Positions 9,016 to 17,085 of a stretch of DNA of 64,000 nt are shown in pieces. A program made the translations under genes and the position numbers. Every line of letters begins with the position of its first letter. Positions within the stretch are counted from its first letter, which is position 1. The notes under the pieces were generated by a model. The model saw only the letters and a program-made list of their open reading frames with translations, did not search any database and had not been told where the DNA came from. The stretch comes from Opitutaceae bacterium (GTDB lineage Bacteria; Verrucomicrobiota; Verrucomicrobiia; Opitutales; Opitutaceae): NCBI GenBank assembly GCA_019634615.1, contig JAHCAZ010000002.1:175185-239184 (forward strand), written 5' to 3'.

Positions 9016-11261
9016 ATGCGACTGGGCAAGCCGCGACACGTAGCCACGAGCGTGAGCGAGTGGGCGCCACGCCGGACGATCCACTCGCTCACGCTCGTGG
9101 CTACGCGGAGGAATCCCGCCCCACCTTCATCGGCGAGGCCGAGGCCTACGCGCTGCTGACCCGCGCCGGGCTGTACCCGCCGCGCCACGCGGTCGTCGGC
9201 GCAACGCTGCCGTTCAAGTCTGGCGAGCCGGTCGTGCTCAAGGGCCTCGGCGAGGAACTCTGGCACAAGTCCGAACTCGGCGCCGTCGCCTTCCTCGAAT
9301 TCGGCACCACCGCCGTCATCACTGCCGCGCGCGAGATGCGCACCCGCGTCGAGGCCGCCGGCTATCGCTGGCTCGATGCGCTGGTCTGCGAGCGCATCGC
9401 CATCGCCCGCGCCGAGGGTCTGCCGACCGAGGGCTTCGTCTCGCTCACGCGCGGCGAGGCCGGCTGGGTCGCACTCTGCGGTTGCGGCGGACTCCAGGCC
9501 GACGCCCTCGCGGCCGCCGTGCCGCCGCTGCGCTGGCCGCTCGCGCTCACCACGCCGGGCGAGGCGCTCGCGGAGTTCAAGGGCCACCTGCTCGGCCGGA
9601 TCTGGCTCGGACAACTGCGCGGTACCGACGCGCTCACCACGGAGCGCAAGCTCCTCGATTTCCTCGAGGGCCTCTGGCGCTTGGCCGCCCTCGCCGAGGC
9701 CGAGGACATTGCGCTCCTCGAGCTCAACCCGGTCGTCCTTGATGGCGCGGGCCTCCCGCGTCCGCTCGACGCCGTCGGCCGCCGCATTGCATCCACGCCG
9801 CGCCGCCTGCCGCCCCCGGAGGGTTTCCTCACCGCGCTGCGCGCCCCGCACCTCGTCGCATTGGCGGGCGTGTCGGACAAAGGCGGCGGGGTGGGGTATA
9901 CCATCCTCGAAAACCTGCGCCGCTGCCCCGATCTCGCCGGCCGCATCTGCCTGATCAAGCCCGGCCGCACCGAGCTGTTCGGCCTGCCGTGCATCAGCGA
10001 TCTCGCCGCGTTGCACGACCTGCCCGTCGATCTGCTCCTGCTCGCGCTGCCGGCACCGGCCGCGGTGCAGACCGTCAAGGCCCTCATTGCCCAGGGCGGC
10101 GGCGCGAACGTGGTCGGCCTCGTGGCCGGCGGCATCGGGGATGGCGCGGACACGACCGGCCTCGGTCGCCAGCTCGCCCAGTTGCTCCGCGAAACCCGCG
10201 CCGCGGGCCGTTGGACGCCGACGATCCTCGGACCCAATTTCCTCGGCCACTGGGTGCCGGGCACGCAGCTCGACACGTCCTTCATCCCCGCCGACAAGCT
10301 GGCGCTGCCAGTGCCAACCGGCGGTGGACTCGCGCTGCTCAGCCAGAGCGGTGCCTTTCTCCTGAGCCGGCGTTCGCGCGCGCCGCACCTGCGGTTCGGC
10401 CTCGGGGTCGCGCTGGGCAACCAGATGGATGCCGCCTTGCCGGATTTCCTGCACGCGCTCGCTGCCGACGACTCCTGCCGCGCCGTCGCCGCGTACGTCG
10501 AGGGCTTCGGCCCCGGTCACCTGCTGGCGACCGCCCGGGCCGTCATCCGCCTGCGTGGACGCGGCGTGCCCGTGCTGATGCACCGCGCCGGTCGCACGAC
10601 CGCCGGGCAAGTCGCCGCGGCCAGCCACACCGGGGCGATGGCCGGCGACATCGAGCTCGAGCGCGCACTGCTCGAACGCGCGGGCGCGCGATTCGCACCG
10701 TCCATCGCCGCGTTCGACGCCGCGCTCGAATGGCTCAGCGCCGATCCGCGTCTCCCCGCCGGACCCGTGGCCCTGCTCACCAATGCCGGCTTTGAAAGCG
10801 TCAATGGCAGCGATTACCTCGCCGCGAGCGGCCTGCCGACGGCGACGCTCGATGCCGAGGTGCGGGCCGAGCTCGCCGCGCTGCTCGGCCGCCACCAGCT
10901 CGTCGGCCTCGTCAACCCGCAGCTCCCGCTCGACCTCACCCCGATGGCGGGCGAGGACGCGTTCCTCGCGGCGGTTGATCTCCTCTGCGACACCGCGGGC
11001 GTGCTGGTCGTCGGTCTCGTCCCCTTCACCAAGCGTCTCAACACCGGCCCCGTCGAGGCCGTACCGTTTGCCGCGGCCCTGGCGCGCTTGCGTGAAACGC
11101 ACGGCAAGCCCCTCGCCATCGTCGTCGACTCCGGCCTCGACTACGCCGCCTACCGCCAAGCCTTCCGCGACGCCGGCCTGCCCGTTTTCGACCGCGTCGA
11201 AACCGCCCTCCTCGGCCTCCAAGTCCTCACCGGAGCCAAATCCCTTGGGTTAGGTAGTTAG
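9012..11261 (+). CDS. ADP-forming acyl-CoA synthetase (acetate-CoA ligase type), beta-alpha fusion
   Basis: A 749-residue enzyme that converts acyl-CoA, ADP and phosphate to acid, ATP and CoA. After a ~30-residue leader comes an ATP-grasp domain (~35-265; KGLGEELWHKSELGAV, LLELNPVVLDG). CoA-binding and succinyl-CoA-ligase-like domains follow (ALAGVSDKGGGVGYTILENL; GPNFLGHWVPG; phosphohistidine His539 in ASHTGAMAGD). The order ATP-grasp first is the reverse of the common fused form. It starts inside the stop of vorA, a sensible partner because oxoacid oxidation yields acyl-CoA. Residues ~10-31 are encoded by a family C palindromic repeat. Confidence 0.88.
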   Translation: MNATGQAATRSHERERVGATPDDPLAHARGYAEESRPTFIGEAEAYALLTRAGLYPPRHAVVGATLPFKSGEPVVLKGLGEELWHKSELGAVAFLEFGTTAVITAAREMRTRVEAAGYRWLDALVCERIAIARAEGLPTEGFVSLTRGEAGWVALCGCGGLQADALAAAVPPLRWPLALTTPGEALAEFKGHLLGRIWLGQLRGTDALTTERKLLDFLEGLWRLAALAEAEDIALLELNPVVLDGAGLPRPLDAVGRRIASTPRRLPPPEGFLTALRAPHLVALAGVSDKGGGVGYTILENLRRCPDLAGRICLIKPGRTELFGLPCISDLAALHDLPVDLLLLALPAPAAVQTVKALIAQGGGANVVGLVAGGIGDGADTTGLGRQLAQLLRETRAAGRWTPTILGPNFLGHWVPGTQLDTSFIPADKLALPVPTGGGLALLSQSGAFLLSRRSRAPHLRFGLGVALGNQMDAALPDFLHALAADDSCRAVAAYVEGFGPGHLLATARAVIRLRGRGVPVLMHRAGRTTAGQVAAASHTGAMAGDIELERALLERAGARFAPSIAAFDAALEWLSADPRLPAGPVALLTNAGFESVNGSDYLAASGLPTATLDAEVRAELAALLGRHQLVGLVNPQLPLDLTPMAGEDAFLAAVDLLCDTAGVLVVGLVPFTKRLNTGPVEAVPFAAALARLRETHGKPLAIVVDSGLDYAAYRQAFRDAGLPVFDRVETALLGLQVLTGAKSLGLGS
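9040..9104. repeat. Palindromic repeat family C, copy 1 (inside a coding sequence)
   Basis: Left arm 9040-9063 (gtagccacgagcgtgagcga and onward) and right arm 9081-9104 are inverted copies of the family C repeat, which is otherwise intergenic in this window. Here it is read in frame near the N-terminus of the ADP-forming synthetase and encodes roughly SHERERVGATPDDPLAHARG. The ATP-grasp domain begins just after it. No ATG lies between the repeat and that domain. Confidence 0.88.
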
Positions 11262-11605
11262 TGTGTGTGTGTGTGAAAACCAAGGTGGACGGGGTCACTC
11301 CCAAAGACTCCGTCCACCAACCCCAAACCGTTTTAACCACGGATTACACGGATGGGCACGGATTGACTCTTGGTGGATGAAGCTTGGATGGATGGCCACA
11401 GAAGGCACAAGAGGCACAGAACAAGACATTCTGATTTTGTGCCTTGTGTGCCTTTTGTGGCCATCTTCTCAGGCTCCATTCGCAGAATGCCTATCCGTGA
11501 AATCCGTGCAATCCGTGGTTCAAAACGGTTTGGTGCTTTTGGGCTACGTCGCCTCGCTCGACTCGATGACGCGGCTCTGGTGAAATCACGGGCAAACGCC
11601 CGCCC
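11262..11605. other. 344-bp gene-free interval dominated by a family B repeat
   Basis: It starts with a short gt run (11262-11275), then a small imperfect hairpin with arms ggtggacgg (11284-11292) and ccgtccacc (11310-11318). A family B repeat occupies 11323-11533. The last ~70 bp before tnaA hold no clear promoter or Shine-Dalgarno site. The longer plus-strand frame through this interval is repeat translation, not a gene. Confidence 0.7.
11323..11533. repeat. Repeat family B, copy 2 (non-coding, long palindrome)
   Basis: Outer arms ccaaaccgttttaaccacgg and ccgtggttcaaaacggtttgg pair, then the family B arms proper. An inner pair is atggccacagaaggcacaag against tgtgccttttgtggccat. The whole ~210 bp folds as one long imperfect hairpin with no ORF of gene character. 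The ccaaaccgttt extension is specific to this copy. Confidence 0.88.
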
Positions 11606-13012
11606 ATGCATGCCCCGTTCAAGACGATCATCGAGCCGTTCCGCATCAAGTCGGTCGAGCCGATCCGCTTCACCACGCGCGAGGAGCGCGTCAAACTTCT
11701 GGCCGACGCCGGCTACAATCCCTTCCTGCTCCGCGCTGAGCACGTCCTCGTCGACCTGCTGACCGACTCCGGCACCGGTGCGATGTCGAAGCACCAGTGG
11801 GCGGGCATGATGCGCGGCGACGAGTCGTATGCCGGCGCGGATTCATTCTACCGCTTCGAGTCCGCCGTGCGCGACATCACCGGCCTCGCGACCATCATCC
11901 CGACGCATCAGGGCCGCGCGGCCGAGCGCATCCTGTTTTCGACGATCCTCAAGCGCGGCGACATCGTGCCGAACAACACGCACTTCGACACGACGCGCGC
12001 CAACATCGAGGCCACCGGCGCCACCGCGCTCGACCTGCCCGTGCCTGAGGGTCGGCAGCCGGCGCTGCGCGCGCCGTTCAAGGGCAACCTCGACCTTGCC
12101 GCACTCGAGCGCTGCCTCGCCGAGCACCCCGGCAAGGTGCCGCTCGTGATGATCACGGTCACCAACAACTCCGGCGGCGGTCAGCCGGTCTCGCTGGCCA
12201 ACCTCCGCGGCGCGCAGGCGATCTGCCGGAAGCACGGCATTCCGCTCTTCCTCGACTGCTGCCGTTTCGCCGAGAACGCGTGGTTCATCAAGCAACGCGA
12301 ACCCGAGTTTGCCGACCGCACGCCCCTCGAAATTGCACGTGCCATGTTCGCCTGCGCCGATGGCGCCACGATGAGCGCCAAGAAGGACGGCATGGCCAAC
12401 ATCGGCGGCTTCCTCGCCCTCAACGACCCGGCCTGGGCCGAGCGCTGCAAGACCAACCTCATCCTCACCGAGGGCTTCCCGACCTACGGCGGCCTCGCCG
12501 GCTACGACCTCGAGGCGCTCGCGGTGGGATTCTACGAGGCGCTCGACGAGGATTACCTGCGCTACCGCATCCGCTCCATCGAGTATCTCGGCGACCTGCT
12601 CACGAATAACGGCATCCCCATCGTGCAGCCCACCGGCGGCCACGCCGTGTACCTCGACGCCAAGGCCATGCTCCCGCACATCCCGCCGCATGAGTTCCCG
12701 GCCTGGGCGCTGAGCTGTGCGTTGTACCTCGAGGGCGGCGTGCGCGGCGTGGAGATCGGCTCGGTCATGTTCGGCCGCCAACCTGACGGCACGGAAAAGC
12801 CCGCCGCGATGGAACTCGTCCGTCTCGCCTTCCCCCGCCGCGTCTACACTCAGAGCCACGTGGATTACCTCGGCGAGGTGATCCTCCACGTGAATGCCCT
12901 GCGTCAGCAGATCCGCGGCCTGCGTTTCACTCACGCGCCGGCGGTACTGAGACATTTCACCGCAAAGTTCGAACCGGTGGGAGGAACGCTGATCTGCGCT
13001 GATAACCACTGA
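11606..13012 (+). CDS. tnaA: Tryptophanase (tryptophan indole-lyase)
   Basis: A 468-residue PLP beta-eliminating lyase that splits tryptophan into indole, pyruvate and ammonia. Family motifs include LLTDSGTGAM, IPTHQGR, GGQPVSLANLR and the PLP-lysine region MSAKKDG (Lys260 predicted). Tyrosine phenol-lyase has Arg (E-R-G) at the substrate-selecting site. This protein has V-E-I-G-S (Ile384), as in tryptophanase, which decides the call despite the tyrosine context. The last ~10 residues (GGTLICADNH) are encoded by one arm of a palindromic repeat, so the C-terminus was probably rewritten by insertion. Usual proteins end near HFTAKFEPV. Confidence 0.88.
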   Translation: MHAPFKTIIEPFRIKSVEPIRFTTREERVKLLADAGYNPFLLRAEHVLVDLLTDSGTGAMSKHQWAGMMRGDESYAGADSFYRFESAVRDITGLATIIPTHQGRAAERILFSTILKRGDIVPNNTHFDTTRANIEATGATALDLPVPEGRQPALRAPFKGNLDLAALERCLAEHPGKVPLVMITVTNNSGGGQPVSLANLRGAQAICRKHGIPLFLDCCRFAENAWFIKQREPEFADRTPLEIARAMFACADGATMSAKKDGMANIGGFLALNDPAWAERCKTNLILTEGFPTYGGLAGYDLEALAVGFYEALDEDYLRYRIRSIEYLGDLLTNNGIPIVQPTGGHAVYLDAKAMLPHIPPHEFPAWALSCALYLEGGVRGVEIGSVMFGRQPDGTEKPAAMELVRLAFPRRVYTQSHVDYLGEVILHVNALRQQIRGLRFTHAPAVLRHFTAKFEPVGGTLICADNH

Positions 13013-13280
13013 TCCGATCCTGTTGAACCACGGATTACACGGATTTCACGGATAGATGTCTGGCGGATGAAGCGTGGCTGGATGGCCCCTACTTCGCCGA
13101 GCCTACGAAGGGCAGGCACAAGAGGCGCAGAGCAAGGCATTCTGATTTTTGTGCCTTATGTGCCTTTTGTGGCCATCCCGTCATGCCCCATCCGCATGAA
13201 ATCTATCCGTGCCATCCGTGTAATCCGTGGTTAGGCCGGATTGGGGATCGGATCAGCGGTTATCAGCGTAGATCAGCGTT
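12985..13280. repeat. Repeat family E palindrome split by a family B element
   Basis: Left arm 12985-13020 and right arm 13245-13280 are 36-bp inverted repeats with only two mismatches (right arm ends gttatcagcgtagatcagcg). The left arm runs through the 3' end of tnaA and includes its stop. A complete family B palindrome sits between the arms, so B appears to have inserted into E. A related single E tract lies at 16251-16281. Confidence 0.88.
13024..13232. repeat. Repeat family B, copy 3 (nested in family E)
   Basis: Starts gaaccacggattacacggat and ends atccgtgtaatccgtggtt, with the inner tggccatccc/ggatggcccc region. The left half carries an additional insert near 13085-13112 (ttcgccgagcctacgaaggg), which also appears, inverted, in copy 5 near 32931. 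Together with the outer E arms this fills most of the 361-bp gap between tnaA and the M13 peptidase. No gene is visible in that gap. Confidence 0.85.
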
Positions 13281-13373
13281 CCTCCCGTCTGTCCCCGCCA
13301 CCCATCCCGCCTAACGACCGCCGGCCTCTCCGCGGTTGCGGAAAGGCCGCGAATTTACCACGTTTCGCCCCCT

Positions 13374-15416
13374 ATGATGCTCAAACGTTACCTCTCCCTG
13401 GCGGCCGGCCTGCTGGCTCTGGCCGCCGGGTTCACCCTGCGCGCCGACGAGGCCGCCAAGCTGCCCGATACCGCCTTCAGCGTCGACAAGATGGACCGCT
13501 CCGTCGATCCGCGCGTCGACTTCGCCAAGTACGCTGCCGGCGGCTGGTACGCCAAGAACCAGATCCCGAGCGACAAGGCCCGCTGGGGCGGCTTCAACGA
13601 GCTCGACCAGCGCAACTGGGCCAACCTTCGCGCCATCGTCGAGGAGGCCGCCGCCAACCCTGGCGAACCCGGCTCCCTCAAGCAGAAGGTCGGCGACTTC
13701 TACGCCTCCGCGATCGACACCGCGACGATCAACGCCCGCGGCCTCGAGCCCATCCAGGCCGACCTCGCCGCCATCGCCGGCGCCAAGTCCACCGAGGACC
13801 TCATCGTCCTCGCCGCCCAGATGCACCTGAAGCTGGGCTCGCCCTTCTTCGGCGCCGCCTTTTATCCCGACCAGAAGCAGAGCGACACCTACGGCTTCTA
13901 TCTCTCGCAGGGTGGCCTGAGCCTGCCCTCGAAGGAGTATTACTTCTCCGACAAGTTCGCCCGCGAGCGCTGGGAGTTCCTCGGCCACGTCGCGAAGATG
14001 CTCGAGCTTTCCGGCGTCGCCCGCGCCGACGCCTACCGCCAGGCCGAGGCCGTGTTCGCCTTCGAGAAGAGCCTCGCCGTCAACGCCAAGCTCCCCGTCG
14101 AGCTGCGCGACCGCATCGCCAACTACAACAAGATGACGATCGCCGATGCCGTGGCGGCCTATGCCGGCGTCCCGCTCCAGCGTTTCATCACCGAGCTCGG
14201 CGTGCCCGCCGGCGTCACCGACGTCATCGTCGGCCAGCCCAAATTCTTTGAGGGCCTGTCCCTCGCGCTGAAGAACACCGCCCTCGACGACCAGAAGGCC
14301 TACCTCCGCTGGCAGCTCCTCCGCTCCTCGGCCGCCTACCTGAGCGAGGCCTTCGAGAACGAGAGCTTCCGCTTCTACAGCACCGTGCTCAACGGCACGC
14401 CCCAGCAGGAACCCCGCTGGCAGCGCGCGACCAAGGTCGTCGACGGCTCCATCGGCGAGGCCCTCGGCCAGCTCTACGTCGCCAAGCATTACCCGCCGGA
14501 GGCCAAGGCCCGCATGGATGAGATGATCGCCAACATCAAGGCGGTCTTCCGCGAGCGCCTGCAGAAACTCGACTGGATGTCCGACGAGACCCGCGCCAAG
14601 GCGCTGGCCAAGTTCGACCGCTTCGAGCCCATGATCGGCTACCCTGCCAAGTGGCGCGACTACTCGGCCGTCGAGATCAAGCGCGACGATTATTACGGCA
14701 ACGTGGTCCGCGCGACCCTCGCCGACTCCCGCCGCCGCATCGACCGCACCGGCGGCAAGGTGGACCGCGGCGAGTGGAGCATGACGCCCCCCACGGTGAA
14801 CGCCTACTACTCGCCGGTCACCAACCAGATCGTCTTCCCGGCCGGCATCCTCCAGCCGCCGTTCTTCGACTTCAACGCGGACGACGCCGTCAACTACGGC
14901 GCCATCGGCGGCGTCATCGGCCACGAGATCACGCACGGCTTCGACGACCAGGGCCGCCGGTCGGATGCCGACGGCAACTTGACCGACTGGTGGACGGAGG
15001 CGGACGCCGCCAAGTTCCGCGAGCGCGCCCAGAAGCTCGTCGAGCAGTACAACGGCTACCACGCGCTGCCCGGCCTCGCCATCAACGGCCAGCTCTCGCT
15101 CGGCGAAAACATCGGCGACCTCGGCGGCACCTCCATCGCCTTCGAGGCGCTGCAGCGCTCGCTGGCGGGCAAGGAGAAGAAGCTCATCGACGGCCTCACG
15201 CCCGAGCAGCGCTTCTACATCTCCTGGGCCCAGCAGTGGCGCACGCTCTACCGCGACGACGCCATGCGCCTGCAGATCGCCCGCGGCCCGCACGCCCCCG
15301 GCAACTTCCGCGCCTTCGGCCCGCTGGTGAACCAGCAGGAGTTCTTCGACGCCTTCGGCATCAAGCCCGGCGACCCGATGTGGCGGAAGCCCGAGGACCG
15401 CTGCAAGATCTGGTAA
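13374..15416 (+). CDS. M13 family metallopeptidase (neprilysin/PepO-like), exported
   Basis: A 680-residue zinc endopeptidase that would cleave oligopeptides outside the cytoplasm. A signal peptide is visible at 1-24 (MMLKRYLSLAAGLLALAAGF, then TLRADE). The M13 N-terminal domain follows. Zinc motif HEITH lies near residue 518 in GHEITHGFDDQG. The third ligand Glu near 576 is in LGENIGDLGG, and NAYYSPVTNQIVFPAGILQ is the family's upstream signature. Full family length. The start could be either of two adjacent ATGs (13374 or 13377). Peptide products could feed the amino-acid catabolic genes upstream. Confidence 0.95.
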   Translation: MMLKRYLSLAAGLLALAAGFTLRADEAAKLPDTAFSVDKMDRSVDPRVDFAKYAAGGWYAKNQIPSDKARWGGFNELDQRNWANLRAIVEEAAANPGEPGSLKQKVGDFYASAIDTATINARGLEPIQADLAAIAGAKSTEDLIVLAAQMHLKLGSPFFGAAFYPDQKQSDTYGFYLSQGGLSLPSKEYYFSDKFARERWEFLGHVAKMLELSGVARADAYRQAEAVFAFEKSLAVNAKLPVELRDRIANYNKMTIADAVAAYAGVPLQRFITELGVPAGVTDVIVGQPKFFEGLSLALKNTALDDQKAYLRWQLLRSSAAYLSEAFENESFRFYSTVLNGTPQQEPRWQRATKVVDGSIGEALGQLYVAKHYPPEAKARMDEMIANIKAVFRERLQKLDWMSDETRAKALAKFDRFEPMIGYPAKWRDYSAVEIKRDDYYGNVVRATLADSRRRIDRTGGKVDRGEWSMTPPTVNAYYSPVTNQIVFPAGILQPPFFDFNADDAVNYGAIGGVIGHEITHGFDDQGRRSDADGNLTDWWTEADAAKFRERAQKLVEQYNGYHALPGLAINGQLSLGENIGDLGGTSIAFEALQRSLAGKEKKLIDGLTPEQRFYISWAQQWRTLYRDDAMRLQIARGPHAPGNFRAFGPLVNQQEFFDAFGIKPGDPMWRKPEDRCKIW

Positions 15417-15431
15417 GAATTCCGAAGGCCG

Positions 15432-15522
15432 ATTAAGCGCGAAGACGCGAAGGCGCCAAGGGCGAGCCTGGGAATCGTAATTCCCAGTGCCGCCCTTCCC
15501 GTCGTCGCGTCGTTGCGTTTAA
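15432..15522. repeat. Repeat family F palindrome between convergent genes, copy 1
   Basis: The left part reads ttaagcgcgaagacgcgaag and the right part gtcgcgtcgttgcgttta. Inside is a perfect 8-bp stem, ctgggaat/attcccag (15468-15487), with a four-base loop. It lies between the stops of the M13 peptidase (+) and the sigma factor (-), where it could serve as a bidirectional transcription end. Copy 2 is at 49857-49944. Confidence 0.72.
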
Positions 15523-15529
15523 CACCGTC

Positions 15530-16135
15530 TCACGAACGCTCGCGCAGCACCCCGCGTTCCTGGAGGAACGCCACGCAACCTTTCATCGCCCGGCTGATAT
15601 GGTTCTCGAGGGTGCGGCAGGAGATGCCCATCCGGGCGGCGACCTCGGTGCGCGGCAGCCCGAGCAGGTGCTGCATCTGGAGTGCCTCCCGGCACCGCGG
15701 CGGCAGGCTCGCGCAGGCCACGGCCAGCAGCTGCCGCTCCTGACCGCGCGCCGTGGCCTCGACCACGTCGTGCTCCCCGGCCACCGCGCAGGCCTGCTCC
15801 GGCGTCACGTCGACGAAGGGTGAACGCTGCCGGCGCCGCAGGGTGTCCAACGCCACCTGGCGCGCGATCGTGAACGCCAGCCCGCGGACCGCCCCCATCT
15901 CCCGCCGCGCCCGCAACCGGCACAACCGCAGGTAGGTCTCCTGGAGCACATCCTCCACGTCGTTGCCCAGGTGAAACCGGCGAACCAGGTAGCGCCGCAG
16001 AAGGCCTTGCAGCGGGCGCACTTCGGCGTCGAACCAGCCTTCCAGGCCCTCGGTCGGCCCGGTCGAGACCGCCTCGAAATCCGCCGTGGCGGCCTGCGCA
16101 TCGGAATGAAGATCACTAGGGGTAAGCTTCAGCAT
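15530..16135 (-). CDS. ECF-type RNA polymerase sigma factor
   Basis: A ~201-residue sigma-70 family protein with only regions 2 and 4. Region 2 holds DVEDVLQETYLRLCRLRAR and FTIARQVALDTLRRR. Region 4 holds LPPRCREALQMQHLLGLPRTEVAARMGIS, a helix-turn-helix, then RTLENHISRAMKGC. The ATG at 16135 (MLKLTPSDLH) is preferred over a start at 16189. No anti-sigma factor gene is adjacent; the next gene upstream is an SDR dehydrogenase. FecI-like spacing suggests an extracytoplasmic-stress or nutrient regulon. The target genes are unknown, though bufferin operons elsewhere are under an ECF sigma. Confidence 0.88.
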   Translation of the reverse strand: MLKLTPSDLHSDAQAATADFEAVSTGPTEGLEGWFDAEVRPLQGLLRRYLVRRFHLGNDVEDVLQETYLRLCRLRARREMGAVRGLAFTIARQVALDTLRRRQRSPFVDVTPEQACAVAGEHDVVEATARGQERQLLAVACASLPPRCREALQMQHLLGLPRTEVAARMGISCRTLENHISRAMKGCVAFLQERGVLRERS

Positions 16136-16250
16136 TCTACCGGCTGGTATGACCGGCAGCAACGCATCAGGGCAAATCGGTCCGCGCAAATTACACCACT
16201 CGGTGCAGACATCCGCCAGCTGGCGTAGGCGTACCCGGTTCGCGGGCGAC

Positions 16251-16281
16251 TGATCAGCGCAGATGAGCGCAGATCAGCGTT
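16251..16281. repeat. Single family E tract
   Basis: Sequence tgatcagcgcagatgagcgc followed by agatcagcgtt, matching the right arm of the family E palindrome at 13245-13280. There is no paired left arm nearby, so this is a solo or decayed copy just downstream of the 3-hydroxybutyrate dehydrogenase stop. Confidence 0.65.
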
Positions 16282-16292
16282 CCCCTTCGTCG

Positions 16293-17075
16293 TCAGCGGG
16301 CTGTCCAGCCGCCGTCGATCGGTAGCGCGGTGCCGGTGATCGAGCGGGCTTGCTCGCCGCAGAGGAAGAGGGCGAGGGCGGCGACTTCGTCGATCTCGAT
16401 GAAGCGCTTGGTCGGCTGCGCGGCGAGGATCACCTCGCGGATGACCCGGTCGTGCGGGAGGTTGTGCGCCTTGGCCTGCGCCTCGATCTGGCCCTCGATG
16501 AGCGGCGTGCGCACGTAGCCGGGGCAGATCGCGTTGCAGGTGATGTTGGTCTCGGCGACCTCGAGGGCGACGGTCTTGGTGAGTCCGACCAGCCCGTGTT
16601 TGGCGGCGACGTAGGCCGACTTGAACGGCGAGGCGACGAGGCCGTGCGCGGACACGAGATTGATGATGCGGCCCCAGTTGCGCCGCTTCATGCCGGGCAG
16701 CGCGGCGTGGATGGCGTGGAAGCTGGCGTTGAGGACGATGTCCTGGATCGCGTCCCACTTCGCCGCGGGGAACTCATCCACCGGCGCGACGAACTGGATG
16801 CCGGCGTTGTTGACGAGGATGTCGACGCCGCCAAACGCCGCCTCGGTGGCGGCAATGAGCGCGGCGACTTCGTCGGGGCGCGTCAGGTCGGCGCTGTGAA
16901 AGCGCACATCGGAGCCGGTGGCTTCAGCGAGCTCGCGCCGCGTGCGCTCGATCGCCGCCGGCTCGCCGAGCCCGTTGAGCATGACCTTGGCCCCAGCCTG
17001 CGCGAGCGCCCGGGCGATCCCGAGGCCGATCCCGCTGGTGGAACCGGTGACGAGGGCGGATTTGTTTTTCAGCAT
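16293..17075 (-). CDS. 3-hydroxybutyrate dehydrogenase (SDR family)
   Basis: A 260-residue short-chain dehydrogenase that interconverts 3-hydroxybutyrate and acetoacetate with NAD. It has the Rossmann glycine motif TGSTSGIGLGIA, NNAGIQ, the catalytic Ser-Tyr-Lys (NLVSAHG and SAYVAAKHG), and the C-terminal QPTKRFIEIDEVAALALFLCG typical of the 3-hydroxybutyrate dehydrogenase subfamily. The start at 17075 (MLKNKSALVTG) is chosen because the longer frame adds 38 non-conserved residues overlapping the kinase gene. It follows the kinase by 10 bp. It links with the acetoacetate produced by homogentisate breakdown. Confidence 0.88.
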   Translation of the reverse strand: MLKNKSALVTGSTSGIGLGIARALAQAGAKVMLNGLGEPAAIERTRRELAEATGSDVRFHSADLTRPDEVAALIAATEAAFGGVDILVNNAGIQFVAPVDEFPAAKWDAIQDIVLNASFHAIHAALPGMKRRNWGRIINLVSAHGLVASPFKSAYVAAKHGLVGLTKTVALEVAETNITCNAICPGYVRTPLIEGQIEAQAKAHNLPHDRVIREVILAAQPTKRFIEIDEVAALALFLCGEQARSITGTALPIDGGWTAR

Positions 17076-17085
17076 GGGGCTGCGG

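Noticed and set aside
11566..11583. A five-codon ORF MTRLW ending in Trp, 23 bp before tnaA, as a tnaC-like leader peptide
   Set aside because: Classic TnaC has Trp well before the stop and a downstream Rho region. This is too short and could arise by chance; no other leader features are visible.
11263..11583. Long plus-strand frame over repeat B2 as a small protein
   Set aside because: It translates the palindrome (NHGLHG- and IREIRAIRG-like phrases recur at each repeat copy) and has no independent coding signal.
11606..13012. Tyrosine phenol-lyase in place of tryptophanase
   Set aside because: The substrate-selecting Arg of tyrosine phenol-lyase is replaced by Ile in V-E-I-G-S, as in tryptophanase.
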